A stretch of DNA of 64,000 nucleotides from Adiantum capillus-veneris (Eukaryota > Streptophyta > Polypodiopsida > Polypodiales > Pteridaceae). Each line of letters opens with the position of its first letter. Position 1 is the first letter of the stretch. The notes beneath the pieces were generated by a model. It did not search any database. It saw nothing but the letters and a program-made list of their open reading frames with translations, and was not told the DNA's origin. The DNA is taken from assembly GCA_014529385.2 (NCBI GenBank), contig CM043962.1:46107098-46171097 (forward strand), given 5' to 3'. Made by a program: the position numbers and the translations under genes. This document shows positions 46,705 to 58,731 of the stretch, one piece after another.

Positions 46705-47940
46705 ATGAAGGAGAAACAAAGGGTACGAGAAGAAGCCCAAGCAGAAGCAAAAGAACGCATTGCAAAAAGACGGCTTCTACGACAACAACAACAATGTGGA
46801 TCACCTTTGCGAATAAATGCTATTCGGCTAATGAATTTTAACGAAGACATAGTGGAGCCAATAATTGTAGTCAAAGTGGGTAGCAATCAAGTTGAATCGA
46901 CGGCATTGCTTGATTCTGGAGCTCAAGCCAATTTGATCTCTTACAGATTATACAAACAGCTCAAGCCCACAGGTCAACTTCATCCTACTCCACAAGTGCT
47001 GGAAAGTAGTACATCACATTCACTAAAAACATTGGGCTGGACTATATTGCATGTACAAGTACATCAATATATTTACCCACACAAATTTTATGTGGTCAAG
47101 GATGAAAGCACACAACACCCCATGTTGTTGGGACAACCTTGGCAAAAAGAGTACAATGTGCAGATAGATTGGAATGCGAATGCAGACAAAATTCAGCATG
47201 CACAAGAACAACAGGTGGTAGCCTTTGCTCAGCCACCCCGGAATAATCAGATGCCAGCAACGCAATCACTGGATAAAGAGCCAAAAGGAAGGGTGCCACT
47301 AAAGAACAACACGATACCCATGGTAAACAAACAGGTAACTGACAACAATGCTCACTACATGCATAAAAAGTCACCGACCGCAGTGCAAAGATCAAGGTTA
47401 CCAACACGAGGAAAACAAGTATGGGTGAGGAAGGATAGAAATGACATGGCAGACAAACAACAATACAACAGAAGAAGTCAACAGAAGCACATAGTTCAAT
47501 CAAACACCAAGGGAATAAAACAGATATGGTTCCCAAAGAAAATGATCAACAACAACTCAAATGTGACTTGCATTTGGATTCTGAAACCGAAGCAAAAGGA
47601 ACTCCCTTCAGTACAAGCAACATCGGAAGGCAGACAACTGCATATGAAAACAACAAACCGATTGATGTGGATGCCAATCAGCAGCAAAACAATAACAACC
47701 GCTGCAGTAGCAATAAACCTACAAAAACCGCCAAGGCAAAGCTACAAATGGAAATCAAAAGAGATAAGGTCTACGGCCATTCCGGCCAAGCCAATTCTCT
47801 CCAAGGAGACAACAATGGCCATATCGATAGTAGCGGCAAATCAAGTGACTTTTGCAAGAAAGACAATCAAACAAAGAGCAGTAGAGTTACAACTGTTACT
47901 TGCAAAGAAAACAGGAAACCTCGACGGCGAATTCCAATAA
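46705..47940 (+). CDS. Retropepsin-like frame downstream of integrase
   Basis: A 411-codon frame. An Arg/Gln/Ala-rich helical start (KEKQRVREEAQAEAKERIAK) is followed near residues 55-155 by a retropepsin-like domain: VKVGSNQVESTALLDSGAQA, NLISYRLYKQL, and MLLGQPWQKEYNVQIDW. The rest is Gln/Lys/Asn-rich and low complexity. The Gypsy order is normally protease before RT; here the only protease-like domain recognised lies after integrase. It belongs to the fossil element at 38.7-48 kb by position. An alternative is a separate captured or recombined piece. Confidence 0.65.
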   Translation: MKEKQRVREEAQAEAKERIAKRRLLRQQQQCGSPLRINAIRLMNFNEDIVEPIIVVKVGSNQVESTALLDSGAQANLISYRLYKQLKPTGQLHPTPQVLESSTSHSLKTLGWTILHVQVHQYIYPHKFYVVKDESTQHPMLLGQPWQKEYNVQIDWNANADKIQHAQEQQVVAFAQPPRNNQMPATQSLDKEPKGRVPLKNNTIPMVNKQVTDNNAHYMHKKSPTAVQRSRLPTRGKQVWVRKDRNDMADKQQYNRRSQQKHIVQSNTKGIKQIWFPKKMINNNSNVTCIWILKPKQKELPSVQATSEGRQLHMKTTNRLMWMPISSKTITTAAVAINLQKPPRQSYKWKSKEIRSTAIPAKPILSKETTMAISIVAANQVTFARKTIKQRAVELQLLLAKKTGNLDGEFQ

Positions 47941-49129
47941 GCATCTTGCTTATACCCTTCTCTTGCACAAGCATTAATTTTTTCATGCATTGACCGAGTA
48001 TGCATAAAATAGGGCCACATTACACGGCTAAGCATTAGCACAATTTTTTTCAACCCATGCACGGCACATACACCGAGGCAATACCTTTTCATCCGGGAGG
48101 ACTCCGACTAGGAGGGGGGGAGGCATTCTCAAATGCGGACCCAATGGCAGAAAGAGCAAAAAAGGGCATGTTTTTCGACTATTTTTTAAGGGTTGTTGTT
48201 TGATTGCGAAATTTTTTGGAATAAACCAAGTACATATGCCCTTATACAGCATGAATCTACAAGTATATGGGGCCAAACACCAAATCAAGCCCCTACGTGT
48301 GTATATAAGTAAAAATAGCCATTTTTTGGGCAAAATATTGGTAAAACGGAGAAATCCGTCATAAAAATTGCATGTGAGTGTATATAATGTTTTGCGGTGA
48401 TGTTTTTGATTTATTATGATTTTTGGGGATTTTCTGGGTTTGATGTGCTATTTTCCTTTTAATTTTGCTAATTTGCGGCAGAAAAACTTTAAAAATACAA
48501 AAAGCAGGTGAAAAACGGGGATAATAATTTTGTAAGCTTCTAATTTAGATCTTTTGGCACAAATTTAGAGCTTTTTTAATTATGTGCTCAAATAGGTTTA
48601 TTGTAATGAGAATGCTCCCAAACATATAGCTTTTTGATATAATTTGATAGTCATTTATTTAAGAGTTCAGATTAAAACCCTAAGTTGTGTGTGAACTTGT
48701 GAAGTTATATTCAATAAGAATTTTTTTGGATTCTTTAAGTTGATACATATCACATATCAAATTTTTCTATTATGTATACCCATTTTGTACCAAAAAAACA
48801 ACTTTGCCTTTTGCGTACTTGCTTTATATACATGTGTGCATTTTCTCTAGTACAACTTTAAGACTTAAGAGACAATGTAGCCTTTCTTCTCACAAAGAAG
48901 GCTGAGACATAATTGCTTAGATCAAGCCACTTTGTAGTCTCAAAGGGTATTTGAAAATGCATCAGATCTTGTAGAGATAGAAAACATAAAGTTGAAGATC
49001 TTTTTTGTTAAGTGTATGTGCATGCTACATCCTAGCTTGCTTTGAATGTATCCAATTATTTAAGCTGATTCCTAGATACCATACTAAATATTACTCCTTT
49101 AGAGACATGATATTGTGAATTAGGACTAC
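47941..49129. other. No gene seen; possible 3' region of the Gypsy element
   Basis: AT-rich DNA with a G-rich tract at 48109-48122. Nothing recognised on either strand. Confidence 0.4.
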
Positions 49130-49440
49130 TATAAAATACTCGGGAAGATTTTCTTCTATATTTTGCACACGATGATAAATATGACTATATTTGGGAAGAT
49201 TTCTTTCTATATTTGCACCCATATCCTTCTATAGTCCACTCCATACGCTTCATCTACATGCTTTCATCCATTAGATTTGAGTGGCTACATGCTTTGAGAG
49301 TACAATAATAAATATGACTATATTTGGAAAGATTTCCCTCTATATTTGCACCCAATCGAAAAAGATTCTACAATATTGTTTCCAACCGTTGACGACATAA
49401 CCTTTTATAGTCCCCTCCATACAATTCATCTAAAAAAAAC
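49130..49440. repeat. Partial tandem duplication, about 130-150 bp
   Basis: Three occurrences of AAATATGACTATATTTGG-like text (two clear, one partial) with GAAGATTT and CTATATTTGCACCC, and two of TATAGTCC(A/C)CTCCATACG-like text. Confidence 0.7.
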
Positions 49441-50039
49441 CCTTGCTTTGCATTTGCAAAAAGTATTCCTTTTTTTTTTTTTGGCTTGGCCCTAGGTGTG
49501 TATAGGCCAAAAGTATGTAATGGTATCTACATAGTTTTTGTCGGTGGACATTCGATACAAGGTTGTATTGCCTCTCCATCATGTTATATATTAGTGGATG
49601 AATCACAGAAAGGTGACCGTGATGCTTGCAAGAACAAAACCGGTGTGTAGATTGAAGGATAGTGAAGGGGGATTGTTGTTAGGGGGAGGAGCACTTGGAC
49701 TTGTTGAAGCCCCAGAATTAGTAGCCCCTAATGAGGAAGGAGTCGTGGTTGTATTCATGGCTACTGATTCGCAGTGAAATTCTTGTTAAGCAGGTCATCG
49801 AGGGAGAGGCCCAACAATTCTAGACAGACAACGGGCTTGGTAGAAACATTGTAGGTAGCTTGCATCAATGAAAGTGTAGTGTTCATCTTTGGGAGTCTAG
49901 CACTGGTGCTTGGTCTACTAGATAGTCTCCAAGTTGGTATAGCAAACCTTAGTACGAGCCGAAGTGGTTCCTTGTGAGAATGGCAAAAAAGGTACAAGCT
50001 TTGTAAGAGCGTCCAACAAGAGAAAGAGCTGATGTTTGC

Positions 50040-50125
<86 letters not shown>

Positions 50126-51589
50126 TCACTAATAGGCTAAGGGTAGATAGGATTCATAGAGCTAAACACACACAAAAGGTGGATGAGAATAGGGGTGGAA
50201 GGTTTGTATGCATCAAAGCGGAGGGATAGTAGTGTCTAGGAGGAGTAATTGGGTGAAGAGAAAGCCAATATTGTTGGGGGGGTTCCTCCACTATTGCTAG
50301 CCATGGCTGCTAGGACACTAAATCAATGTTATCGACAAATGAGGAAGAACTAAGGGCTACGTTAAAGCAATGTGGATGCAATTTTTATACGACATGCATC
50401 AACTTCCAAAAAAGGGTTGAGTGTGAGGGTGCTTTATTGAAACCAACTAGTGAAAAGGAAAAACAACAAGCACCTCTCTACAAGCATGGTGTAGCAACTC
50501 TTGTTGCTTTAATTTGGACCTTTACTAGTTAAAGGTTGCGGAACTAGTGCTAAAATTTTCTCCGGAAGAACCTCATCATTAGGGCACTTGTAGACTATAC
50601 AATATGGAAGCCAAAACTTATCATGCCTAGGTTAATGTCGTGAACTCCATATTGGAAAGTGGTGAAAGCATAAAGCATTATAAAAACTGAGCTTTTGCAT
50701 ACATTTGTATGTTGCATTAGTGAAGCTACCTTGAACAGACTCTGATCACAACAATGGCAAAAGATTTCAGAGTATCTCGAGAAAATCCTAATGGTTTCTC
50801 CATATGTAACTCCAATAGCCGAAAGTTTTTCTTCAAATATCTTATCATGATCTACATGAGTGAGATCATATAACAGGACTCGACGCCAACAATTACTAAT
50901 AATGTGGATACATGAAGCTATTATACCAAGAACATAGTGCACTGACTGAGCACGCGTAGGAAGCTTGTGAGGAAAGGCCGTTAACGTTGACGATGAGCAG
51001 CACACTGGAGAACAAATAAATACGTGCGGCAATCTAAAGTAGTAGTGCTGCATTGGCACTAGAAGGATAGGTGACATCAAGAAAGTATGAGCCGTTATCC
51101 ACTGGCATTTTTATTTCTTATGCAGAGAGGACTTTTTCCCCTTATCTTGCATCATGGATTACTATAACCAAATCTACAAAGCTAGACCAACAAATAAGGG
51201 TCTTTAGATCCCAAAGGTAAGGCTATCACCACCATCACATAAAAGGGCCTGTTGACTTTGAGCATTGACCTCGTTGGGGCTTTTTATGAGAGCAAGGTGA
51301 CCCTGGATGCAAGCATATACACCATCGACACTCATACCATCTGCATAGTATTACAAAGTAGTTTTTATAGTTTGAACTCACTAATTGTCTGCGTGCGCGC
51401 AGACGAGCAACGTTCTCAAGCTATGAAAACAACTTTGTAATATATCTTGTCATAAAGTGGGTGTAGATTCCCATGGGCTGGGAGAATTGTCTCTCAGCTT
51501 AGCCTTGAGTCACTTGTAAATTCAAGAATTTCAATTGAGGCGAGACAAAAAAAGAAATTCATATATTGTTGGACTGAGCAAGCTGTATA
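49441..51589. other. No recognised gene; contains (CT)n at 50045-50121
   Basis: Mixed DNA. The CT tract has about 39 units. Minus-strand frames at 49761-50129 and 50595-51080 have no recognised domain and look like chance frames. Confidence 0.5.
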
Positions 51590-51860
51590 TTGCTAAACAT
51601 TGCTAAACTCCTTGGGATCCTTCTCAGTGCACATTTGCAGGTTGGTGGCCATGGCGGTGGCCATGTCGGAGGTGGACGCGATGTGCAGTGTGCTGAGCAT
51701 GCTGGGCAGCTTGTTGACAGACATGCAGAGCAGGTCGGGCAGGAAGGACTTGGAGGTAGAGAGGTGTGACCCTAGCAACTCGGGCTCGGAGACTCAGCTC
51801 TCCTCTTCTCAGCCCGTCACAACCGCTCTTCCTCTTGCCCGCCCTAAGAAACCCTATCTC
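51590..51860. other. GC-rich block, possible unrecognised gene fragment
   Basis: Open in more than one frame and richer in G+C than its surroundings (for example plus LVAMAVAMSEVDAMCSVLSM, or minus SFLPDLLCMSVNKLPSMLST). No family was recognised. It could be a captured exon like those at 24-31 kb. Confidence 0.3.
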
Positions 51861-51867
51861 TAGTAAC

Positions 51868-51965
51868 CTTTAGCTCGTAACATTCAATGCCTTCAGCTCG
51901 TAACCTTTGATGCAGACACCTCGTAACCTTTGATGCCGATAGCTCGCAACCCTTTTCTGCTCGTC
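51868..51965. repeat. Short tandem repeat, about 24 bp x 4
   Basis: Four imperfect units of AGCTCGTAACCTTTGATGCC near 51870, 51893, 51917 and 51941. Confidence 0.85.
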
Positions 51966-52054
51966 AGCATTGCTATCTCCCCCTCCATCACCTCTTGCTT
52001 GCCCTGACAACCCCTACACGTGAGCACGCAATCCGTCTGTGCGCGCTGTGTGTG

Positions 52055-52596
52055 TGTGTGTTCTCTCTCATCCCCCCTCATGTAGGGCTCTCCCCCTCCT
52101 TGTAGGGATTAGATATTTGACTTTTGACACCTGAAGCCCCTCAAGCCTAGGCCCAATTCCCACCACAAGCTTGGTCCTTAAACACTTCAAGCTTGGACTA
52201 GGTTCTTACCTCAAGTACAGCCCTAGCATCTCTAGCATGCCAAGCACCTCAAGCATCTCAATCATTTATCACCTCAAGAATCTCAAGCACCTCAAAGCTT
52301 GGGCCGGGTTCCCACCTCAAGCTCAGCCCTAGCTTACCTAAGGTCAAAGGAATTTTACACTAACTATTGGAGGTCTTCAATGAAGCTAACCCTAAGGTCT
52401 TATGCTCCATTAGTTAGATTTTCTCTTTGATAGACCATCTCTCATTTGGGACCCTTTACCATGGGCCCCCTATTGAGATAGATCTATAAGCACATGTCTA
52501 TATCTTATCCCTTGTTCCAGTTTTTTCTCACACATTAAGTGATCGGTTTAATATAAGAAAATCATTTGGGTTGATTAGATATTAGATTTTGTGACA
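52055..52596 (-). repeat. Probable 3' LTR of Gypsy copy B
   Basis: Same limits and purine tract as the copy A LTR. It differs from that copy at many sites and by small length changes. Confidence 0.6.
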
Positions 52597-55181
52597 TTAC
52601 CTCTCTCTTGAAATCATAGTCGTCCTCGACTATAAGGTAGAAGAGATAAAGCTTTAGTCATTAGTCAATCTTACTTAGTGGGTAGAGGATCCCTTTTTAC
52701 CCTATGACATCTTTCCAAGATGGATGACTAATCCATTTGGTGCTTGGGAGACATAGGTGCCGCAAGCATGTCTATTCTTTAGTCCATTTCATTCTCCCAA
52801 CGTAGAGTCAAAAATTCTACTTGGTGTTTGAGAGACACAAACATGATTCTAAGCATGCATACTATTTAAATTTGTGCACAGTTAAAAATAGAACAAGTCT
52901 TATAAGACAAAAACATGGGTCATTTAGAAGAAATTTGTACATTTGCTTACTCTAATGTAGTATTGTAAGCATTGACAACGTTCATACCATCCTTAAGATA
53001 TATTCCTTGCATCCATCTAGCATCTTCAATGGGATAATTTTTGAACTTAATAAGATACCATTGGATAATTTTACCATGTCCTAGTACCGTCTCTTCATGC
53101 CGAAGGATAGCTTCGGGTTGTAGCACCTCTTCTTGGTCTTCAACTTTGGGTGGGTCTTCAATAATTGGTTCACTTGGTGGGTCTCCTTTGTAGGGCTTAA
53201 GTAGGCTTAGCACATGAAAAGCATTGTGTATGAGCCAATGGTTGGGCAACTTGAGTTGGTAAGCCGTCTCATTGATGGGCTTCAAGATTTGTAAAGAACC
53301 ATAATATCTTTTTGCTAGCTTAGCATAATACTTTTGATGGCCCGTAGGATTTTTACCCGTTTTTTGCCTTAATCGAGCCTTAGGAAACTTCAGTAAGACC
53401 AAATCATTTTCTTTGAACGTTAAGGCCCTTCTGTGCTTGTCAGCAGCAGCTTTTTGCCTTTGTTGAGAGATGGATATAGCCTCCTTAATCTTTTGAAAAG
53501 ATTCTTGTAGGTCACGGCTATACTCATCGACGGTGAAGATCTTCCCATGTACTTTGAGTAGCAAGGGACTTTTAGGTCTTACCTCAATGATCTCAAAAGG
53601 TTCTTTTCTCGTAGAAGTATGTACAGTACTATTGTAGGCATACTCGACGAGAGGTAAATACTTTTCCCATTGTGAGCGTTAATCTATTTTGGTAACACAA
53701 GTCATGACTAGATCGAGTATCGTAAGATTGGCTATCTCACTTTGGCCATCCGTTTGTGGGTGATAGGCCGAAGAGATCCTTTCCAAAAATTATTGGTCAT
53801 TCTAGGATCTCTAATTGACACAATGGATGTCGGTAATCCATGGTGTTTGAAAATATGGGATATGAAGAGAGTTGCCATTTGGTGTGCCCTAATAGTCTTT
53901 TTGACAGGAATAAAGTGTGCTTGTTTGCTAAACCTGTCAACTATTGTCCATATTCCCGTATTCCCTTGGATAGACTTGGGTAATCCAAAGATGAAATTCA
54001 TGGATATACTCTTCCATGGTGAATTTGGGATAGGCAATGGCTGGAGTAATCGAGGTTTCTTCCCTCTATCATACTTGGCCTTTTGACATACTACACATTT
54101 TGAAACATACTCTTGTATGTCCACTCTCACGGTAGGCCAATAGAAATACGTCTCTACTCCTCGAAGAGTAGGTTGAATACCTCTATGCCCCGCATAGGGA
54201 GGAGCATGGGATTCATACATAACTTTCTCACGAAGGGAATGGGTAACACATAGCCTATTGTCGTGGAGAAGATAACCATCCTGCAAGGTGAATGGTTCCT
54301 CTTTCTTCCCCAAAGCAAGGGATGACATTATGTCTCTAAAGTCAGGGTCAGTAGCATACTCATCTATCATAGAGGATAGATCATTGTGAGTAGAGGATAG
54401 ATCATACTCATCTATCATAGAGGATAGATCATTGTGAGTAGCTATAGACACCGCATTAACTTTTGGTTTTCATGAAACTGCATCGGCCACTTTATTTTGC
54501 TTACCAGCAATGTGAGCAATATGGAAATTAAATTTCAAAAGAAAATCTGCCCACCTCATTTGTTTGTCGAAAAGCTTGTGTCTTGAAATACTTGAGACTT
54601 TGGTGGTCCGTTCGTAGGATAAATGGAATCCCCAATAGGTAGTGGTTCCATGTGTCTACGGTATGTAGAATAGCTAAAAGCTCTTTCTCATAAATGCCCA
54701 AGACTCGTTCATTCGTATTGAGCGTTCGGCTCTCATATTCTATGCCATGCCCTTCTTGAAGCAAAATTGTTCCAAGGGAATCACCACAAGCATCACATTG
54801 GACCTCAAATGGCTTTGAGAGATCCGGAATCGTGAGGACTGGTTGGGAGATAAGCTTCTCCTTGAGCTTATCAAAATCATTTTTCTCCTTAGCAGTCCAT
54901 ACATACTTCACGTTTTTCTTAGTTAAGTCATGTAGTGGTCCTGCTATTTGAGAGAGTTTTGCTATGAAGCGTCTATAGTATGCACATATACCAATAAAGC
55001 TTCTTAGCTCATGTAGATTCCTTGGATTAGGCCATGATTTTATTACCTCTAACTTCGATGGATCCATATGGATGCCATCTTGAGAGATAATATGACCTAA
55101 GTATGGAATCTCTTGAAGGAAAAATTCACTTTTATTTTGGTTGAGAAAAATCTTATTCTCCCTCAATGCTTGAAAAATCTT
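52055..55181 (-). mobile_element. Gypsy chromovirus (fossil), copy B, 5'-truncated
   Basis: Closely similar to copy A at 35354-38654 along its length, same strand and same order: RT (from 55181), RNase H, integrase, chromodomain-like end (53564-52947) and probable 3' LTR. Similarity to copy A ends at 55181 inside RT and near 52055 in the LTR end. The right part of the element is missing. Broken, with several breaks. Confidence 0.85.
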
Positions 55182-55589
55182 AACTCTTTACTCTCTCTTT
55201 TGGAATGAATACAAAGTGAATGCAAGAGTAAATAGACTCTCAAGTACATAGACTTTTCTTTTTAGAGTTCTACAATGTGTTTTTAAAAAAAAGTAATCTC
55301 CCTCAAAGTGTGTGCACCAAGCGCGAAAGGGTCTGCACCAATTTTTGAGAAACATGTGTCTAAGCATATATAATATTTTGTCGTTTTTAATTTAAGAAAT
55401 TGTTTGGAGAATACAAGCAGATGCACACCAAATCCTCTAAACACTCACTCAATTTTTTGAAAGAAGCTGTGTAATTCAGCTTATGATGATTTGTAATTGT
55501 AATGTAATCTGACATACCCTCTCAGCCTCTCTGAGTCTACACCCTTGTAAGTGGCCGAATGGCCGTGGGAAAGCTTCCTTAACCTTTAA
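55182..55589. other. No gene seen; perhaps part of the LTR of the last Gypsy
   Basis: AT-rich DNA between Gypsy copy B and the Copia. Taken together with 60776-61465 it would make an LTR of about 1.1 kb split by the Copia; this is an inference from spacing only. Confidence 0.3.
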
Positions 55590-55594
55590 GTCAA

Positions 55595-55821
55595 TGTTAC
55601 CATATACACGTGGTAGTGATGTGTGTGAACACACTAGGACCGCCGGGGCATTTTTTCCCTCTTTAGGAGGTTTTTTCCCCTGTGCATTGTATATACGCCC
55701 ATCACTCTAGGGCTATCTATCTTTCCATTGCACACTAAGTAATACACTCTCTATTGTGTGCCTTGAGCTTCCTTCATCTTCTCCAAGCTGTGTGTGTTTC
55801 TCTGCAACCCTAATTCCAACA
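55595..55821 (+). repeat. Left LTR of the young Copia
   Basis: Starts TGTTACCATATAC and ends AATTCCAACA; 227 bp. Contains TATATACGCCC, which may belong to the promoter region. Confidence 0.95.
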
Positions 55822-55822
55822 A

Positions 55823-55835
55823 TTGGTATCAGAGC
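55823..55835 (+). promoter_or_regulatory. Primer binding site (initiator tRNA-Met type)
   Basis: TTGGTATCAGAGC, one base after the left LTR. Confidence 0.9.
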
Positions 55836-56123
55836 AGGTCACGTCCTCCCAGGGTTAGTCGTCAGCTGCTCCAGCACACGCCTGCTCACTTTCTCCGATT
55901 TCAGTGAGCTTTGGCGAGCGTTCGCAGGTCGAAAAATATTTTGGGTGAGCTTGAAGAGCTCGGTCTGCTAAGAATTTTGATTTGGGCTCATTTCGGCCTC
56001 CGTTTCCACTACAGGCAGTACTGCACAGGCTCTTTCATCATTTTGTGCAGAATTTTTGTTAGTGCCGTTTTCTGCATAACATGTGCCTTATAGTCTTCTA
56101 CGGTTTGTGCTATATAGCACAGG

Positions 56124-58688
56124 TTGTTCCCGCTCCATTTCTCCTATTTTCGGGTAGTTTTCACATCAGGTGCAACATTTACCATGGCTGACAACAACAA
56201 CACAGATGTGTTCAAGATGTTTGCTGCTGAGGACGGGTTGGATGGGGACAACTACCCTATGTGGTCTTATATGATGCAACATGTTCTTGTGTCAAAAGGT
56301 ATCTGGAACATTGTGCAGGGCATTGATGTACGTCCTGGTTCTGAGGATGTAGGCGATGTTGAGGATGTTGCAGGTCTTGCTGCAAGGATTGCAGCTGTTA
56401 GAGTTGTTTTGCCTACGCAAGAACAAGCTCATTGGGATGTTAAGGATGCGCAGGCTCATGCATTGATTGCGTTGTCTGTGAAGCGCACCATTGTTCCTGA
56501 CATCCGTTCAGCAAAATCTGTAAAACAGGCTTGGGATATTCTAGCAGGTCTTTATGCAAGCCGCAATGAGGCTAAAATTGCTTTGCTGCGTAAAGAGCTG
56601 GAGTCGAAGATTATGCATGAGGAGGATGATATGGACACTTTCCTTGCTAGTGTCAAGGATATCAATGAGCAGCTTATTTCTGCAGGTGAAGTCATTTCAG
56701 ACAGTTCCCTTGTGCAAACTGTTCTTGATGCCTTACCAGATTCCTACAAGACTTTTGCTAGTACTTGGAGACTGATGGCCCAAGGAAATCCAGTAGTTGT
56801 CAAGTTTGATGCATTATGCACATTGCTGTTGCAAGAGTCACTGTCCAGAAAAAACAGGACTAGACAGCATGCAGTTGAACAGGCTTTTATTGCTTCTCAA
56901 AGAAAGGGTGGTAACAACAATGCAGCCACTTCTTATGGTTCTGCTGCGAGTGTTAAAAATTATGTTCCTAATGCTTCTACTGGCAGCAATTCATCTGGAA
57001 ATCCTGGTGATAAGGGCAAAAATAAGGTGCGTTGCCATTATTGTAAAGCCAATGATCACTTGATCAAGTCGTGTCCTAAGTTGAAGGCCAAAGAGGCTAA
57101 GAAGAAAGAGGGTGGTTCCACTGCAAATGCTGGTTCCACTACAAATGCAGCCATTGTTGAGTCTTCTGTGAAAGGAGACTGTGTTGCTGATGTTGATGCA
57201 GAATGGGCTTTTAGCGCAGAGTGCACTTACAACCCTGTTGTCCATGATGCATGCTTGTCAGTTGCTGCAGATTCACATGTGTGGTATTTCCACAGTGGTG
57301 CTACAAAGCACATTACCTCACATCATGAATTGTTTACCTCTCTCGAGTCTGTCCCTCATGGGAATTCAATCACTTGTGCCAACAACGCCTCTTATCCAGT
57401 TCAGGGAGTTGGAAAGATTGTGCTCACTGCTGCTAATGGCAGTTCCTTCACACTTGTTGATGCACTTTATGTACCTGGGATCAAGAAGAATCTCTTATCT
57501 GTATCTGCACTTGCTAGACTTGGACTTGTAATCAAATTTGTGGATGACAGATGTACAGTTCATGATCTCAGTTTTGGTGATGAAATTGTTGCAGCTGGGC
57601 TTCTGTGCCGTGGGCTGTATAAGCTCACTTTGTATGACAAGTGTGGACAAAATTTTGCAAATGATATTGCAGATTCAAGGGCTATTTCAAATGCAAAACT
57701 TTGGCATGCACGTTTTGGTCATCTGAATTTTTCTAGTTTGCTGCGTTTGCAGAAATTTGATATGGTTGCTTCTTTGCCGCCTCTTGAAGCACCTGTCAAA
57801 CATGTTTGTGAAGGCTGTATTTTGGGTAAGATGCAGCGTTCTAAGTTTCCAAAGGATGGTTCAGTTCGGGCCACATGCAGGTTGCAGCTTGTGCATAGTG
57901 ATGTTTGTGGGCCCATGCAAACTCCGTCCTTGGGCAATTACCTGTACTTCGTGACTTTCATTGATGATTACTCCAGGCATGCATGGGTATTTCCGCTTAA
58001 AGCGAAGTCCGAAGTCTTTATGTGCTTCAAACAATTTCTGGCTATGGCTGAAAATGTCTCGAAATGTACTATGGGCACCCTCCGTTCCGATCGAGGGGGG
58101 GAGTATATGTCTCATGAATTTAATGCATTTCTGGCTAGTCGTGGGATAAAACACCAATGTACAGTGCCTTATACACCTCAGCAAAATGGTGTTGCTGAGA
58201 GGAAAAACAGGTCACTGACGGAAATGGCACGATGTATGGTCAAAAGTCAAGCTTTACCGCATTCTTTTTGTCTTGAGGCCATCATGTGTGCCACTTATGT
58301 ACTTAACAGGTGTCCTACGAAAGCTTTGCAGTCTATTACTCCATATGAAGCATGGCATGATAGAAAGCCTTCTATTGAGCACATGCGTGTTTTTGGCTGT
58401 TTGGCATACGCTTTGGTGCCACAAGTGCAGCGCAGAAAATTGGATGATAAGGCTGTCAAATGTATTTTTGTTGGTTATAGTGCTAAAAGCAAAGGTTACA
58501 GGTTGTATCATCCGCAAACAAAACGTATTTTGCTTTCTCGGGATGTAGTGTTTGTGGAAGATTTTGTTCAGACCTTGTTGTCATGTACTAGAGACAATAA
58601 TGTAAGCTCACAGGACATTTATGACACTTTGTTGCCTCTTTTTAGTGGTGGAAATACGAATGTAAGTTCCAATGAGGAAAATGTATAG
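56124..58688 (+). pseudogene. Copia gag, protease and integrase part
   Basis: A long open frame. Gag starts near MADNNNTDVFKMFAAEDGLD, followed by a CCHC knuckle (CHYCKANDHLIKSCPK), a protease-type region (VWYFHSGATKHITSH), the GAG-pre-integrase segment (LWHARFGHLNFSSLLRLQ) and the integrase core (HSDVCGPMQTPSLGNYLYFV, FIDDYSRHAWVF, YTPQQNGVAERKN). Part of a broken element. Confidence 0.9.
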
Positions 58689-58731
58689 CCTACGGGGGTT
58701 TCTGAAAATGTTTTAGATCAGCCTATTACTG

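Larger units (their letters stand above)
38655..48150 (+). mobile_element. Gypsy-type LTR element (fossil), apparently inserted in Gypsy copy A
   Basis: The likely left LTR is 38655-39573, followed by a primer site typical of the plant Athila/Tat group. A long leader with palindromes, then gag-like, RT, RNase H, integrase and integrase C-terminal parts follow in order, and a final frame with a retropepsin-like domain. A purine-rich tract near 48109-48122 could mark the approach to a 3' LTR, but no copy of the left LTR was recognised, so the right end is uncertain. Broken, with at least half a dozen breaks; probably old. Confidence 0.8.

Noticed and set aside
47096-47536. Minus-strand frames opposite the retropepsin-like frame
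   Set aside because: They are shadows of the plus-strand frame; no recognised domain and biased, cysteine-rich composition.
50595-51080. 161-codon minus-strand frame
   Set aside because: No domain, signal or codon pattern to support it; probably a chance frame in decayed DNA.
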